Both the position numbers and the translations under genes were made by a program. From Callaeas wilsoni (taxonomy: Eukaryota > Chordata > Aves > Passeriformes > Callaeidae), in assembly GCA_013398955.1 (NCBI GenBank), contig VWPU01005414.1, positions 1 to 64,000 of the forward strand: a DNA stretch of 64,000 nt, in the 5' to 3' direction. Of the stretch, positions 35,583-47,215 are shown piece by piece. Within the stretch, counting starts at the first letter, position 1; the number at the start of each line of letters is the position of its first letter. Under the pieces are notes generated by a model that was not told where the DNA came from, ran no database searches, and worked only from the letters and a program-made list of their open reading frames with translations.

Positions 35583-35685
35583 ATGGTTTGGGTCAGAAGG
35601 GGCCTTTAAAGGCACCATCTTGTCCAACCCACCCGCAATGAGCAGGAACATCATCAACTACATCGCTTTATTCTGAGCTGCTCAT
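35583..35685 (-). mobile_element. CR1 LINE, short 3'-end fragment (antisense)
   Basis: ATGGTTTGGGTCAGAAGGGG, CCTTTAAAGGCACCATCTTG, TCCAACCCACC, and CAATGAGCAGGAACATCATC follow the same block order as the CR1 terminus at 3218. It ends in ACTACATC...GAGCTGCTC and then loses similarity. Confidence 0.85.
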
Positions 35686-38600
35686 GTAATATGCATAACA
35701 GAGCATGGATCCTTGGTGTCATTTTGTGTCCTGATTTGGGCTTGGCTACAACTAACAAACCTCCAAAATGTGGGACAAGCAAAATAAAATTTTCATCCAT
35801 GAAAATCAACATCATGCCTTCAATAACAATAACTTTTAATAACAGTTAGTGTTACAGCTCTGTGTTTGTCCAGTGTGCAATTTTTAACAATGAAATTGTC
35901 AGACATCCAGTGTGGTGTGAAACAGCAGCTTGGACAATAAGCTTCATATCATCTACTGAAACGTGGTTGAAAGCTATGTCTGAACCACCAAAGGGTTGTC
36001 TCCTCTGATATTTATTACTTTGATATTCATAGTTTTTCAGTGATGCTTCTCCGGCTCTATTTGGTTTATTCGGTCCTATCAGTTATGGTGTTACACCGGT
36101 TAGGACTAACTTTTTGGGGTCTTATTTAGGCATGTAGCAGTATAAAATCAAGTGTCATCAATATGTTCAGTGGTGATGCTTTTGCTGTGACAATTGGGGG
36201 TAGTCCCTGGAGCGACAAAAAAGTCTTCCAGTAACATCTGGGTCAGGAGAGTACCATATATTTAATCTCTGACCGATCTGAGGAGTCCTTTGCTTTGTTT
36301 GGTGCTTTCAGACAAGAATCCTGTGTTCACTATCCTTCTTGTCTTTCTTCAGGGTACTGAAATCTTTGAAAATGGAGATGTTTCATAGTTTGTTTACCAA
36401 GGTAAATGGTAGAGCTAATCTAAATAGTAAAATGTAAAAAAAAAAAATTAAAATTACTAGTACCTCATGTACAGTGAGTTAGTTTGGTTACCTGCTGGTG
36501 AGGCAATGTGAGCTGGCTTGTCCTGTCTGCTGTAATCTAGAATTTGATGTTGAGACACAAAGGCATGAATGAAAAGGTTAAAAATCTGTAATACTTTCAC
36601 CCAACAGAAGTGGCCCATAGTACTCTTTTTAGGAGAGTTTTGGCCAGTCACTGGGGGAAGAAGGCTTTGATGCTGCCTGTGCTGCAGGGCAGCACTTCTT
36701 CCCTTCCTAGAAAGTTTCAGCGTGTCCTATCCATTTTTTCAGCTGAAGCTACAGTTCATAAAGTGATCTCTTAGTATTGCTTGGAACTCTGTGCAGTATG
36801 TAGTGGCTTGATTTTTCTGTATACAGCTCCATGCAAAAACCGTGGGGGGAATTCAGAACAGGAGAGTTTTAGTCACCAGAGGATAATAAGTAGACAGGAA
36901 AATAAGAGCTTAAGTATTGTGTACATTACTTGGGTTGATACAGTAGTTATAACCACTTCTCTTTTCCTTTTAGCAGTATCCCGTGTAATGCCAAAGTCAT
37001 AAAATGGTCCATAAAATGGAAAGGTGAAAGGGTTCCTTGTCCTATATAATTACTGGACCTTAGCTCCCGTTCACTTGCTCCCATTGTAGGAATGCTTTGG
37101 ATCTGGTTCCCTGCACATGTTCTTTAATGAATTGCTGGCATTTATACTGAGGGCAACAAAGGAGAACACTATCCTTTAAAACTTTTCTTCTATTTTAATT
37201 AGTGCTATTTACAAAAGTTAAAAAAAAAAATCCAGATCTGCTAGTTTTTCCTTTTCCGATGTGGTAATAAATGTCTGAGATGCAAGGCACTGACTTCACT
37301 GATCGGAAATTATTTGTTTGTTAGTTGACTGTCTCTGGTTATCTGTTTTTCAGACTTTGGGATTAAATTTCTCTGGAGTCTCACCGGTGACAGGATTATA
37401 AAGAGTTTTTGCACGCTCCATTGTACTGGCCCATAATTGTGTGCTGTGGCTGCTGGGTTTCTGAGGAAGAGGGAGTGGGCTGGATTCTTCTCATTTTTGC
37501 AGGGGAGGGACAGCATGAGCTAATATTCAGTTATTTTTTTGTTTTGTGTATCAATCAACAAGTGGCAGCAACACAGATAAATAATTGAAAATGTGTCTGT
37601 TGTTAGTCTATGAGATTTGGATATGAGATGGAAAACCTGACTGGTCTTGTGTTGCGATTAAATTCCTGTTGATCAGAATTTTTTCTTTTTCTTTGCAGCA
37701 AGAATCTAAGTGCTGTGATTATTACTCAGGCCACCCAGTTATCTGAGAGATGCCTCTTTTTGGCTTCCTGAAACCTCCTTAAGCAGTCCTTCCTTACCTG
37801 CAGCAACCTGACCTCATCCCTTTCCTGACTGGAGTCAGCCTCATCTTTTCCTCGCATTTGCTCTCATTTTTCTAGGGGCAGTTTTGATCAGCTGGAGACT
37901 GCTTATGAGCAGCAGCTCTCAGTTTCTGCTTTCGGGTTTAACCTCTGTAGGCCTGTGTGTGCATCTTAGGTGTATTTTGGAAGTGCAGCATGCATTGATG
38001 GTGCCACTGGGTGAAACTACCCCTTCTGCTTGAATCTCCATGTTTGTTTTGCAGAGATTTGTTCCTTTCTGATGCAGAAAATGTCACGACCATAATACCA
38101 TCTGAGTGCCTTTTCCATAGAGGAATGCAGGTGAAATTTAACACTAGGATTGTTCCCATTTCCCAGCTAGGGACTTTGAAACCCACTTCATTCTTTTCAT
38201 CAGTTCTGGGCAGAAATTTCAGTTTGAGTAACCAGTAGAGATTGCTATCCATCTGGGAAAGAGAAAGATAGCCAGAGACAAACAAAGCGTTATGAAGCTA
38301 AAGGTTTGATGTGGAGTCTGGATGTCACAGCCTTCAGTGTCAAGACTCCAGGAGAAATAGCAACACACGGTAAGAGTAAGAAAAAAGAAGGCGGCCACTG
38401 AACTAACATGGATGGGAAAGGGCAGAATTAGCACTAGGCAGTTCAAAATGTTGAATGACGGAAATTTAATGATTATAGCAAAGCAAAAAGTCAGTGTATT
38501 GTTTTGATCACAGAAGATAAATCACCTAGCCAGCTCTCCTTTATAAACAGTTAATGTGGGTTATTTTTGCTCCTGGAGTTGTAGGCCTCCAATTTATATT

Positions 38601-40881
38601 ATGATTGAAGAGCATTAATCATACTTCTTTGCACCGACTTTATCCCTGAACAGATTCCGGTCGATTAAATTTTGCCCCATTACTGCTTTAAGTAATGACT
38701 GTGCTACATTTAGGCTTCATTAGGGGAAGAGTGTTATAATAGTTGAAGTTTTGTGTGGTTTTGGACAAGCTAGAGTGACCTGAGGGCTTTCGGGTGGTTG
38801 ACTGTGATTTACAGCATAGAAGAAGCAAGTGGATTGTGCTGCCAATTCAGAAGATGCCAGAAGTGAATTCTGGGAGGGAGCCTGGCCATGTAACTTATGT
38901 GGATTACAATAGTATAAACTAGTGATTAGTTTTTTACCTGTATCTAGTGGCATAGGGAGTTCTGTTCTGTTCTTCCCTGAAGTACAATGCAGCTCAAATC
39001 TAAAGCAGTGTTAAGCTCTCAGGCAGCACAGGTGAATAATATCTCTGGGTCACTGTTCAGGAGATAATGACAATTTTACCTGTGTTTAAGCTGGAGCAGA
39101 CCAGCAGATGGTATATCCATATCTACTGCTTCATTGCCATGCCAGCAGTTAACAGCTGCTCTTGGAGGCTTAGACAGCATATCATCTGTGGTATATTAAG
39201 TGCCGTACTTAAAGCTGACAATCAGGGCTACAGTAGGCAGATGTCTGTGTTATTAAGTTGTCCACTGGTTAATGTACATTGTTATAAGTGGTTTATAATG
39301 CAAAGGAGTAGGGTACCTAATGCCTATTGAGGTGCACATAAATGATTGTCTGGATCCCTGATGCTGTTCTGAATGTCCTGTGATGTGTGTTTTGGCTGAC
39401 ATGCAGGAAATGCATTTTTGGATTTTTTTTTATAGGAGGTTAATCAATGTGCACGTAGGCCGTGTGCCACATGTGGGCAATTTGTCTCAAACTTCATTGC
39501 AACCAATATTTTCTCTCAGGCCAGTAGTATCTTGAGACAACATACTTTTCTTTACATTTGTTTCATTATTTTGTTAAGCAAAGTTTGTCTAGTGTTTTCA
39601 GTAACAATATTTATTAGTGAGATTTTCCTTGCCTGACAATTTACTTTCTTGGAGGTAAAATAATTTTCGGTGTTTTCATTCTATTTCTACAGGTTTAGCC
39701 TCTTCATTGCCTCTTCAGTCAAGCCTAGGATTGTATTTTTGCTTTACTTTCTCTTGTATAGATGTATTTTAGCAGAGACCTCTTAAATGAATTTGGGTAT
39801 CACACATGGACACGTATACATATATGCTCATGCACAGAGTTTTCTATTAATGTATGTTCTTGTACACAGTGACAATTAGTCATCACAACTTCCCCAAGTC
39901 TGGTTAGATTAGGTTGTGGCTATGAGCCATTTAAAAGTGAGTGTCTTCAGTTTTCTGTCTTTTTGAGTCATTGTAGTCTAGCTAAAAATTCATCTGAGAA
40001 TATACACCTATGTACAACACTGATTCTAATGAAACAGTATGATTGCATATGTTGTTATTAATATCTGTTTGTATATTCAGAGGTTTTAAAATTTTAATTA
40101 TATTTATGTATTTATATTATATTATGTGCAGTTCCTTATTAATATATAGAGTGTTACTAGACCTTAAATGCTTCAAGTATATACCAAAGTATCTGTTGCT
40201 AAGAGGAGCCTGTTAGCTGCTTGCTAGCTTAAAACTGGGGTCATCTGGCAAATGTATTGGAACATAAAAATCTTGAAAAGATGCTGACTGCATGTAAGGA
40301 GCTAACTGCTGAGGTCTGGCTCCTGCTCACTGTACCCTATTCTTGTATAGGAAATGTCTTGCAGTGTTGAGTTGTTTTTTTTAATAAGAGCATTGGCTAA
40401 TTAAAAGCTCAGCAGATCCTGAGGATCTGAGAAATCTTGACCCAGAGGTTTTCTTTCTCCTACCCTTTTTCATGTAACCTGTAAAGAGAAGTTCTGGGAT
40501 TTTTTGGTGGCTGTTGAAATTATCACTTTGAGTTCAAAAGATTTTTTAGCAATTCAGAATGCTGTAGACTGACATTTGTTAGGGCAGGCCCAAAAGGAGA
40601 GACGAAATCCTGGGATCTGAGGGCTGTAGCAGATAATAGGTAGAACAGTTTGAGCTCTGCCCTCTATCCAGTTTTATTAGCTCCCTTGATAACCCAAGGG
40701 CAGCTGAAGACATAACATTTATGAAACATCACCTCCTTGGAATGGGTACCTGTGTAAGCCCCACAGCACTAACTTAAAAGTTCACCAATATGTTGAGAAA
40801 AAATGGACAAAGGTCTGAAATGTATCATAATTGAACAAGCACTTTTAAGTGTCAACCTAGTTAAATTACAGAAATTTGCTC

Positions 40882-40911
40882 TAATTAATGCAGCTGTAAT
40901 TAATACAGCTG
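40882..40911. repeat. Two-copy 15-bp tandem repeat
   Basis: TAATTAATGCAGCTG is followed directly by TAATTAATACAGCTG (14 of 15 identical). Each copy pairs a homeodomain-type TAATTA core with a CAGCTG E-box. Confidence 0.8.
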
Positions 40912-43635
40912 TGCTAGTGCCATAATTAGTATCTTTTTCAGCCATGGCTTGTGTTATGGAAACAAAATACTATGTAGTAGAATTCTGTTCACATTGGATG
41001 CTTTAATTTAGCAGTTGTTTGAGGGGTTTTTTTTAGCTGATGGTAGGAAGCTCTAATAGGAAGGAATCCAAAAGCCGTTTAGGCATCATCTTAATTTTAA
41101 GCATTGTTACTGGATCTATTGCCTTCAGTAGAATTCTGTTTTGATGCTTTCCTAGATTGAGGCAGGGTTAACTGGAGTATGAGGTAGATAGGCAGTGTAC
41201 CTGTTGCATGCAAGTGGGAGGCAATCACTGGAGTGAACAAGTCCTGCCAATGTTGTACAATACCAGGGTGGCCAGGGAGTAGGTAGGGCTGATTTGCCAT
41301 GTACAGTGTTCATGGATTTGGGGATAAATTTGCTGGCTCTTTGTCCTGTGCCGAAGGCTGTCCACTTAGCACCTTTCCTTACCTTGTTGTGTGGTATCAC
41401 CATGCCTGCGTTTTGAGTCCTACCACTAATCACATGCCAAAATAAGCAAAGAAATAGAAGAATTGCAAACCAAAATGCCCTACTGCAAGCCAGAGCTGGA
41501 TACCTGTAATGGAGTATTTTCCTATTTATGTTCTTTGTCTTTTGCTGAGGCATCTAAGTGTCAGACGCAGGATGCCCACAAGTTAACTCTGTACCATTGT
41601 GATAATATGGCATTATATGCTTAATAAAGCTTTAAATTTTTTTTTTTTTTAACTTTGTACACATTGTTTGTTGACTAGAGTTTTCAGTTTTGCCAGATTC
41701 AGTCTATTGTTAGCAGAAAAAGTATTTCCTACTCACTCTCCCTTGGAAATGGTGTATTTCAACAGGAAATAGCATCATAGACTACTCAAGGAAAGTTTGA
41801 GGAAGGTAGCCCTGCCCTTGTGGGGGACTCCCAGTCATCCTGGCCCCCACTGTGCCATGAGAGTGGGAAAATGCTGCTGCATTCCCTGAAATACATCTCT
41901 CCTAACAAAAAACTTACTGATTAACTAGTCTTATAGGCCATAAAGCACTTTTTTTTTTCATTAGCTACCTTGCCCTAGGACCACTTTTGCAGTGTTTGAG
42001 GTATTTTTTGCCCCACAGAATATCTTGCTATTTAGACCATGTCTGTTGATGAAGAAATTAGAAAACTCATGGTTATGGTGGTGGTCTGAGTCCTTGCTAG
42101 TACATGGATATGCCTCTGAGCTACTGTTTTGTCTAACTTGCATGGATGTCAGTAGTATCAAGACAGCTTTTGTACTCTGCTGCAATAAGATTTGAAAACA
42201 AGGAGCTCTTTGTCATCAAACTCAAAAAAAGTATTGAGATACAATTTATAATTAGCTTTTTTCCTGTAGTTGCCACTGTAAGTACTCACATGAGTCACTT
42301 TTTTAATCCAAGACATAAATGAAATCAGAAAATTGCCATGGATGCTTAGATTCCTTGTTTGCTATAATGAAGTAGTTTGTGCTGTTTTGTTTTTTTTTTT
42401 TTTCCTTTGTCTTGGAGAAGATCTCTTAGGGTACCATTTAAAGTTATTTTCTGGATGTTGTAGTAAAATTGCCAAAGCAGATTAAAGTATATTACAGAGA
42501 CAGCAGTGTGATGAAAAATTGTTTTATTTTCTGATGAATTGTTATTCAACACAGGAGTCATTTAGAATCTCCAGGTATATTCTTGCTCATTTTGCATGTA
42601 TCTTTTAGATTCACCTGAGGTTCTAACTCAAAAACACAGGAAGATTTAATTAATCAATTTATATCCTTGATGGCATTGGTCCATGCTTCATTTCTGGTCA
42701 GATAACACAATAATGATGTGACTTTTTTGTCCATAAAACCTTGTAGAAGTGCACTGAACATCTGCACATAATGAATCCATTCATGCAAAGAAAGCTAAGT
42801 GACTTATTTATCATGCTAGATTTGCAGGAATTTCTCCTTTTCTACAGGCAGCTTCAGACGTTTGCTGTCACTGAGGGCAAAACTCCACATTTTGTTCACC
42901 TAATGAGCAAGGTACAGGATGGATCCTTAGAAAATATCTGTCTTGATTTTAAGATTAGCAGGTAAATCTTTGTTTAGTGGAATGAAAGACAGGCAAATGT
43001 TCTTTTCTCTTGTTACTTGCTGAAATACTTTGACAGCCACAAAGCACCAAGTGCTGCCAGTGCATCCTGGATGCAGCAGGTGTGACTTGGGCTGAGGTGA
43101 AGACACCTGCCCTGAGTGTTACAGCATGTACTGGGCGAGAGCTGTCAGCCTGTATGGTCAGCAAAGCCTCGGGGAGCAGTGGTTCAGCTGTTTACCAGCA
43201 TGGGCTCAATTCTGTTACCTAAACATATAATGGCATTTGAGATGTGCTGTAGAGGATCTGGGACATCTTCACGGACAGGTAGGTGCCGTAGAGGCTTGCA
43301 GGAGACCTGCTCCATGCCCTTCTGGACAGGCAGCTGGGAGCTAGCAGGGGTATTCTAGGGAATATAACACTAGACAGTTATGCCTAGCGACTTGTCTGTG
43401 TGCGATGTTTGTGACAAGTGGGTTGTGCCTTAGATGTTGACTTGAACATTAATTGAATCATTGTCCACTGATTGTATTGACTGGATCTGCATGGATCATA
43501 ATGGTGGTGTACACAACTGGGGCGTCCCTGGACGCTTATGGATAGACTCCTAAATAGAAGCGTCTTGCTGCGTGCCCAATTTCAGGTCTACAGAGCAACG
43601 TGCAGAGGGAAGGATCAAGATGGGTACGTGTGCAT

Positions 43636-43651
43636 TGTCACATATGTGACA
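43636..43651. promoter_or_regulatory. Perfect 16-bp palindrome with CATATG core
   Basis: TGTCACATATGTGACA is self-complementary over all 16 bases. The centre is an E-box (CATATG) flanked by TCACA/TGTGA arms. It could be a dimeric transcription-factor site, but a palindrome this short may also be chance. Confidence 0.5.
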
Positions 43652-43961
43652 TTTTAATTTATATATGGCATAAGAGGGTCTTAATTGGTTTGGAGTCGAG
43701 GAGAGAGAGTAGCATTCACTGAAATTTGTGTAACAGGGTCTCCATGGATAGAATTAATCTTTCAGAGAGAAATAGGGCAATGTTTGGATACAGCCTCCAT
43801 GCTATGGATCCAGGAAAGTGAGAACATGGAGATTTCCCGAATACTGACTGAGGGATGTTAAAAGTGACCAGGGCCTAGTTACCTCTGTTAACACAGACTT
43901 CTGAATAGGAACAGATTAAACAGAAGGACATAATCTAGTCTGTTCTAAGGATGTGTGCGAG

Positions 43962-44038
43962 GGTGGTGAGGCACTGGAACAGGTTGCCATGAAAAGCTGT
44001 AGATGCCCCATCCCTGGAAGGCCAGGCTGAATGCTGCT
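43962..44038 (+). mobile_element. CR1 LINE fragment (sense)
   Basis: Contains GGGTGGTGAGGCACTGGAAC, AGGTTGCCATGAAAAGCTGT, and GATGCCCCATCCCTGGAAG followed by GGCCAGGCTGAATG. This is the sense version of the CR1 CTGGAACAGGTTGCC...GCCCCATCCCTGGAAG core. The unit is truncated and carries a small deletion after CTGGAAG. Confidence 0.88.
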
Positions 44039-45858
44039 CTAGGATGCTCACCTGGCTTCCTCCATCCTTCCCATATGTCTTACTTTTGCATGTCCTGTGG
44101 CTTGGAAGGTGTTTCCCAGGTTAGCATAGCGCACTGCTTTTGGGGAAGGAACAGTTTTCCGCTCCCATAGTAACTTCCACCCCCTGCAGTGTGCACAGCT
44201 GGGAACAGGCAGGCAGAGACCCTCCCTTCCTGCATCCCACTTGCACAGAACAGAACAGCCTTATAATGTACTCACTTGCGAAACTAACTAAATAAAACAG
44301 ATAGCATTCATCCCAGACTTAATGGGGGTAGAGAAGGAAAGGGAGGAAGCAGTGGAGAAGTCATAGTGCTCTATAGAGAAGTGTACCAGGAATCATTAGA
44401 CAAGATGCTGGCACTGGTGTAGCAGGAGGAGAGTAGATGGTGTGAATTGGGATGTTGTGTTGAGTGGGAACTGTTGAAAGTCATAAATGGGCCAAGGGGC
44501 ATGGAGACTAAGCCAAAGCTTTGAATTTGAAGGAATTCCTGGAGACTTCAGTGACAACAAAATCAGTAAAAGGGACATCCATGAAATTGCTGGGAACAGC
44601 AGAGGGAATGTGAGGAGTGAAATGTAGCTTTTTTTCACTGCTGAATTTACTTTACAAATGACTGGAGGAAGGAATCTGAGAAGCAGCTAAGAAGGGTGAT
44701 TAGGATCAAATGTGGGATTTTGGGGAAGGTAGGAGGTCCCAGCAGACTGGCACTTTAAATGCCTCCCCTGGATATATTGAATCAGTCTGCTAATGCCTTC
44801 ACTTAGCTGGCAGCAAAGTTACTAGTTTTAGGATTGTATTTCTCCACCACTTGTTAACAAAAGTCCATTCCTGCTGAGTATCAATAGCTTTTATTGAAGT
44901 CTGTGTCTCAGGAGACTGGGCCCAGAAAGGACAAGGGAAAAGCATCCCTCTGCTCTGACAGAGATGCCTTCCAGGCAGAGATGAAAAGCACAAACCTCGG
45001 CACTGTGACAGAACTAAGAAAGGTGGAAATTATTTTCTTCTTGCTACGTAGATTTTTTTTTTTTTTCTTTAATTGCATCAGGCTGTTAAATGTAGTATGG
45101 AAGGGGAGAATTTCTCTGTCACAAAGAGTTTTGTTATTGTAAGATTTTGAACACATAGGTAATCTGTTTGTGTAGTTTCTGTTTGTTTGCTGCACTGAAA
45201 GTGGCTGTAACTTTTCTTCAAACTCCACGGATGGATTTTGAGCAAACCCCCAAAGAGTGGTGGTGTTTTGAGAGCAAGAGTTTGGTCAAAGGAAGCAGCA
45301 AGAGTATTATTTTCTGCTATAGTGGTCCTCTTATCTGTACTGCAATGCTGGAGCACAGCAAACAAATGTGAAAGGCAATGAATGAGGCAAGAATAGAATC
45401 AAGGTCATTTTCTGTTTGGTACAATGAGGAAATTTTGATGTGCAAATGCACCAAGAAGGTAAGCTGGCTATGCTCTAAGATTTCAGTAAAAACAGTGTTT
45501 TCAGACACATCAGTTTTTATGGTTCATGAAAGTCTGTCCCTGTTTCCACATGTTAAGATGGACACCCAGAGGCATCAGTCTTTTGGTAGTATTTAGGGAT
45601 TATCCCTTGATTCTGAGTCCAGGGTCAAAAAGGTTGTCTGCAGTCTAGTAATTCACAACAGAAACAGGAAAACTAGGTCAGAAAAATGCTTAAGGGATTC
45701 CCGTTTAATGACATTGAGGCACTGGTGTTGTCAAACCATTTATGATTTCAAGTTTTTCTTTCTTTTCCTTCTGTGCGGCAGATGATTTCTAGAAAGTACA
45801 ATCAATTGCAAGTTCAGGCAGCATGGGAATAAGTGTCAATAAGCATGGAAAATCGTAC
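44039..45858. other. Intronic sequence, nothing recognised
   Basis: No exon or transposon body. One T-run lies at 45053-45066. Confidence 0.55.
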
Positions 45859-45921
45859 TCTTGTATGCCAGCGTACTGCAAAATCACTCCAAGTGATTTT
45901 GCAGTACGCTGGCATACAAGA
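45859..45921. repeat. Perfect inverted repeat, 30-bp arms, 3-nt loop
   Basis: Arm 45859-45888 and arm 45892-45921 are exact reverse complements around CCA (45889-45891). Checked base by base, all 30 pairs match, and pairing stops immediately outside. The sequence is of mixed composition, not simple repeat. If transcribed with the intron it would form a near-ideal short hairpin. It may be a recent template-switch event or a fold-back sequencing/assembly artefact. No known family is recognised. Confidence 0.95.
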
Positions 45922-46446
45922 ACCACTCTTGGAAGGTCTTATTTCATCACATTTCTGAGCTGAGAAACCTCTGATGTATTAGAGCAATCTGTTGGGAGGG
46001 GTAATGCATGGTTTAACATTAGCAGAAGAAAGATCAGCATAGAGGTAGACACCTAAGCCTGAGCTCATGTCTGGACTGTTCCGTATAGTTGGTGCCCAGA
46101 AGGCATCTGTGGGATTGATGCATTTCATCCAGCCAGTGTCAACCCACTACAAATGGGAAGGGGAAAAAAAAATTCAACAAATTGTTCCTTAAAAGTACTT
46201 CTTTATCACCAGTGAATTTTAAGGGTGTTTTAAAATAGCTCATGTGTAGTTGTCTATCCCTTGTCTGACATTTAGCAAGGAAACACCCCAGAACACAGGA
46301 CCCTAAAAGAGTACCCAAGAACAATGTCTAGCTGTTAATTTTTGGTTACTTACGAAACAAGGGAGGAAGCTTGAACTGCTCAGCTTCACTGACTTGTTCT
46401 AGGTTATAGAACATGTATGCGCCTATGCTTTTTATCTTTATTGCAG

Positions 46447-46600
46447 AAAAAGAGCACAAAGAGGCGAGATCATATACAGCTCTGAAAAGACTTATTACAA
46501 ATCAGAAATCTTGAAGCCTTCCACAACCCGTGCTGAAAACTGTCGGCATCAGTGTGACCGGGGTGGAATATCTGGAATGTTATTTAACTCTTATGTTGCA
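46447..46600 (+). other. Candidate unannotated (alternative) exon, 154 nt
   Basis: The left side has a pyrimidine-rich acceptor (CTTTTTATCTTTATTGCAG, AG at 46445-46446). The right side has a full-consensus GTAAGT donor at 46601. Exon 1 ends with two bases of a codon. Joined here, AG+A makes Arg and the following 51 codons (46448-46600) are all sense, starting KRAQRGEIIYSSEKTYY and ending GISGMLFNSYVA. The other two frames have stops. The length is 154 (remainder 1), so inclusion before the normal second exon would shift the frame. The peptide matches nothing I recognise and does not look like a transmembrane segment. An open stretch of 51 codons could arise by chance, so use as an exon is unproven. 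Confidence 0.4.
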
Positions 46601-47034
46601 GTAAGTCTTGTAGGGTCCAGAAAAGTCAGGGCTTCATAGTACAAATGCAGATGAAACAGACCTATCTCAGAAAATGTACAGTATACATACATTCCTCAGA
46701 TGTATATTTACCTATTTAAGCTCTTTATCCTTGAGTTGAATGTTATACTCAAACAGAAAAGCTCAAAGAAATATATTTTCTTGCATATTTATGAAGTTCT
46801 ATGGGTTAAAAAAATTTAAAATTTCCAACTCTCATATATCGAAAGGCCTTTTTATATACAACCACCACCACCCCACAGCAATGAAAAATTTTAAGTGTAA
46901 ATAGAGGTGAAGGCAAAGCAGTTAACTCAAGCAAGTACTTTTATATTTAATGTTAGCTGCTTCATCCACCATGACAAACTCAGTTTGGAGAATGTGTATC
47001 AAAAAATATAAATCCGTTTTGGAAGACCTTATGG
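46601..47034. other. Intronic sequence, nothing recognised
   Basis: AT-rich. It contains a short ACCACC run near 46860. Confidence 0.55.
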
Positions 47035-47215
47035 GGTCATTGGAACATTATGTTGAAAGGGCCCTCTGATAGTCTGCAGTCCAATCTCCTGCTCAAAGTC
47101 AGACTAACATCAAAGCTGTAGCAGGTGGCTCATGGCCTGGTGCAGTTCAGATCAAAAGGTCTGCAAGAGAATCCACAGCTTCTTGGGACACCTTGTTCCA
47201 GGGTTTGCCATCTAC
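47035..47215 (-). mobile_element. Old CR1-type LINE fragment (antisense, highly diverged)
   Basis: Weak but ordered matches to the CR1 terminus: TATGGGGTCATTGGAACATT, GTCCAATCTCCTGCTCAAAG, a central CATGGCCTGGTGCAG, and CCACAGCTTCTTGGGACACC followed by TTGTTCCAGGGTTTGCC. It resembles the older CR1 subfamilies with a CTGCTCAAAG block. Boundaries are approximate. Confidence 0.7.

Larger units (their letters stand above)
35686..43959. other. Intronic sequence, no gene recognised
   Basis: About 8 kb, AT-rich. It includes a poly-A run near 36437, a very AT-rich stretch at 40080-40150, a two-copy 15-bp tandem repeat at 40882-40911, poly-T at 41637-41652 and 42389-42404, and a 16-bp palindrome at 43636-43651. 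The segment 38440-38700 has clustered ATTA/TAAT cores. Confidence 0.55.
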
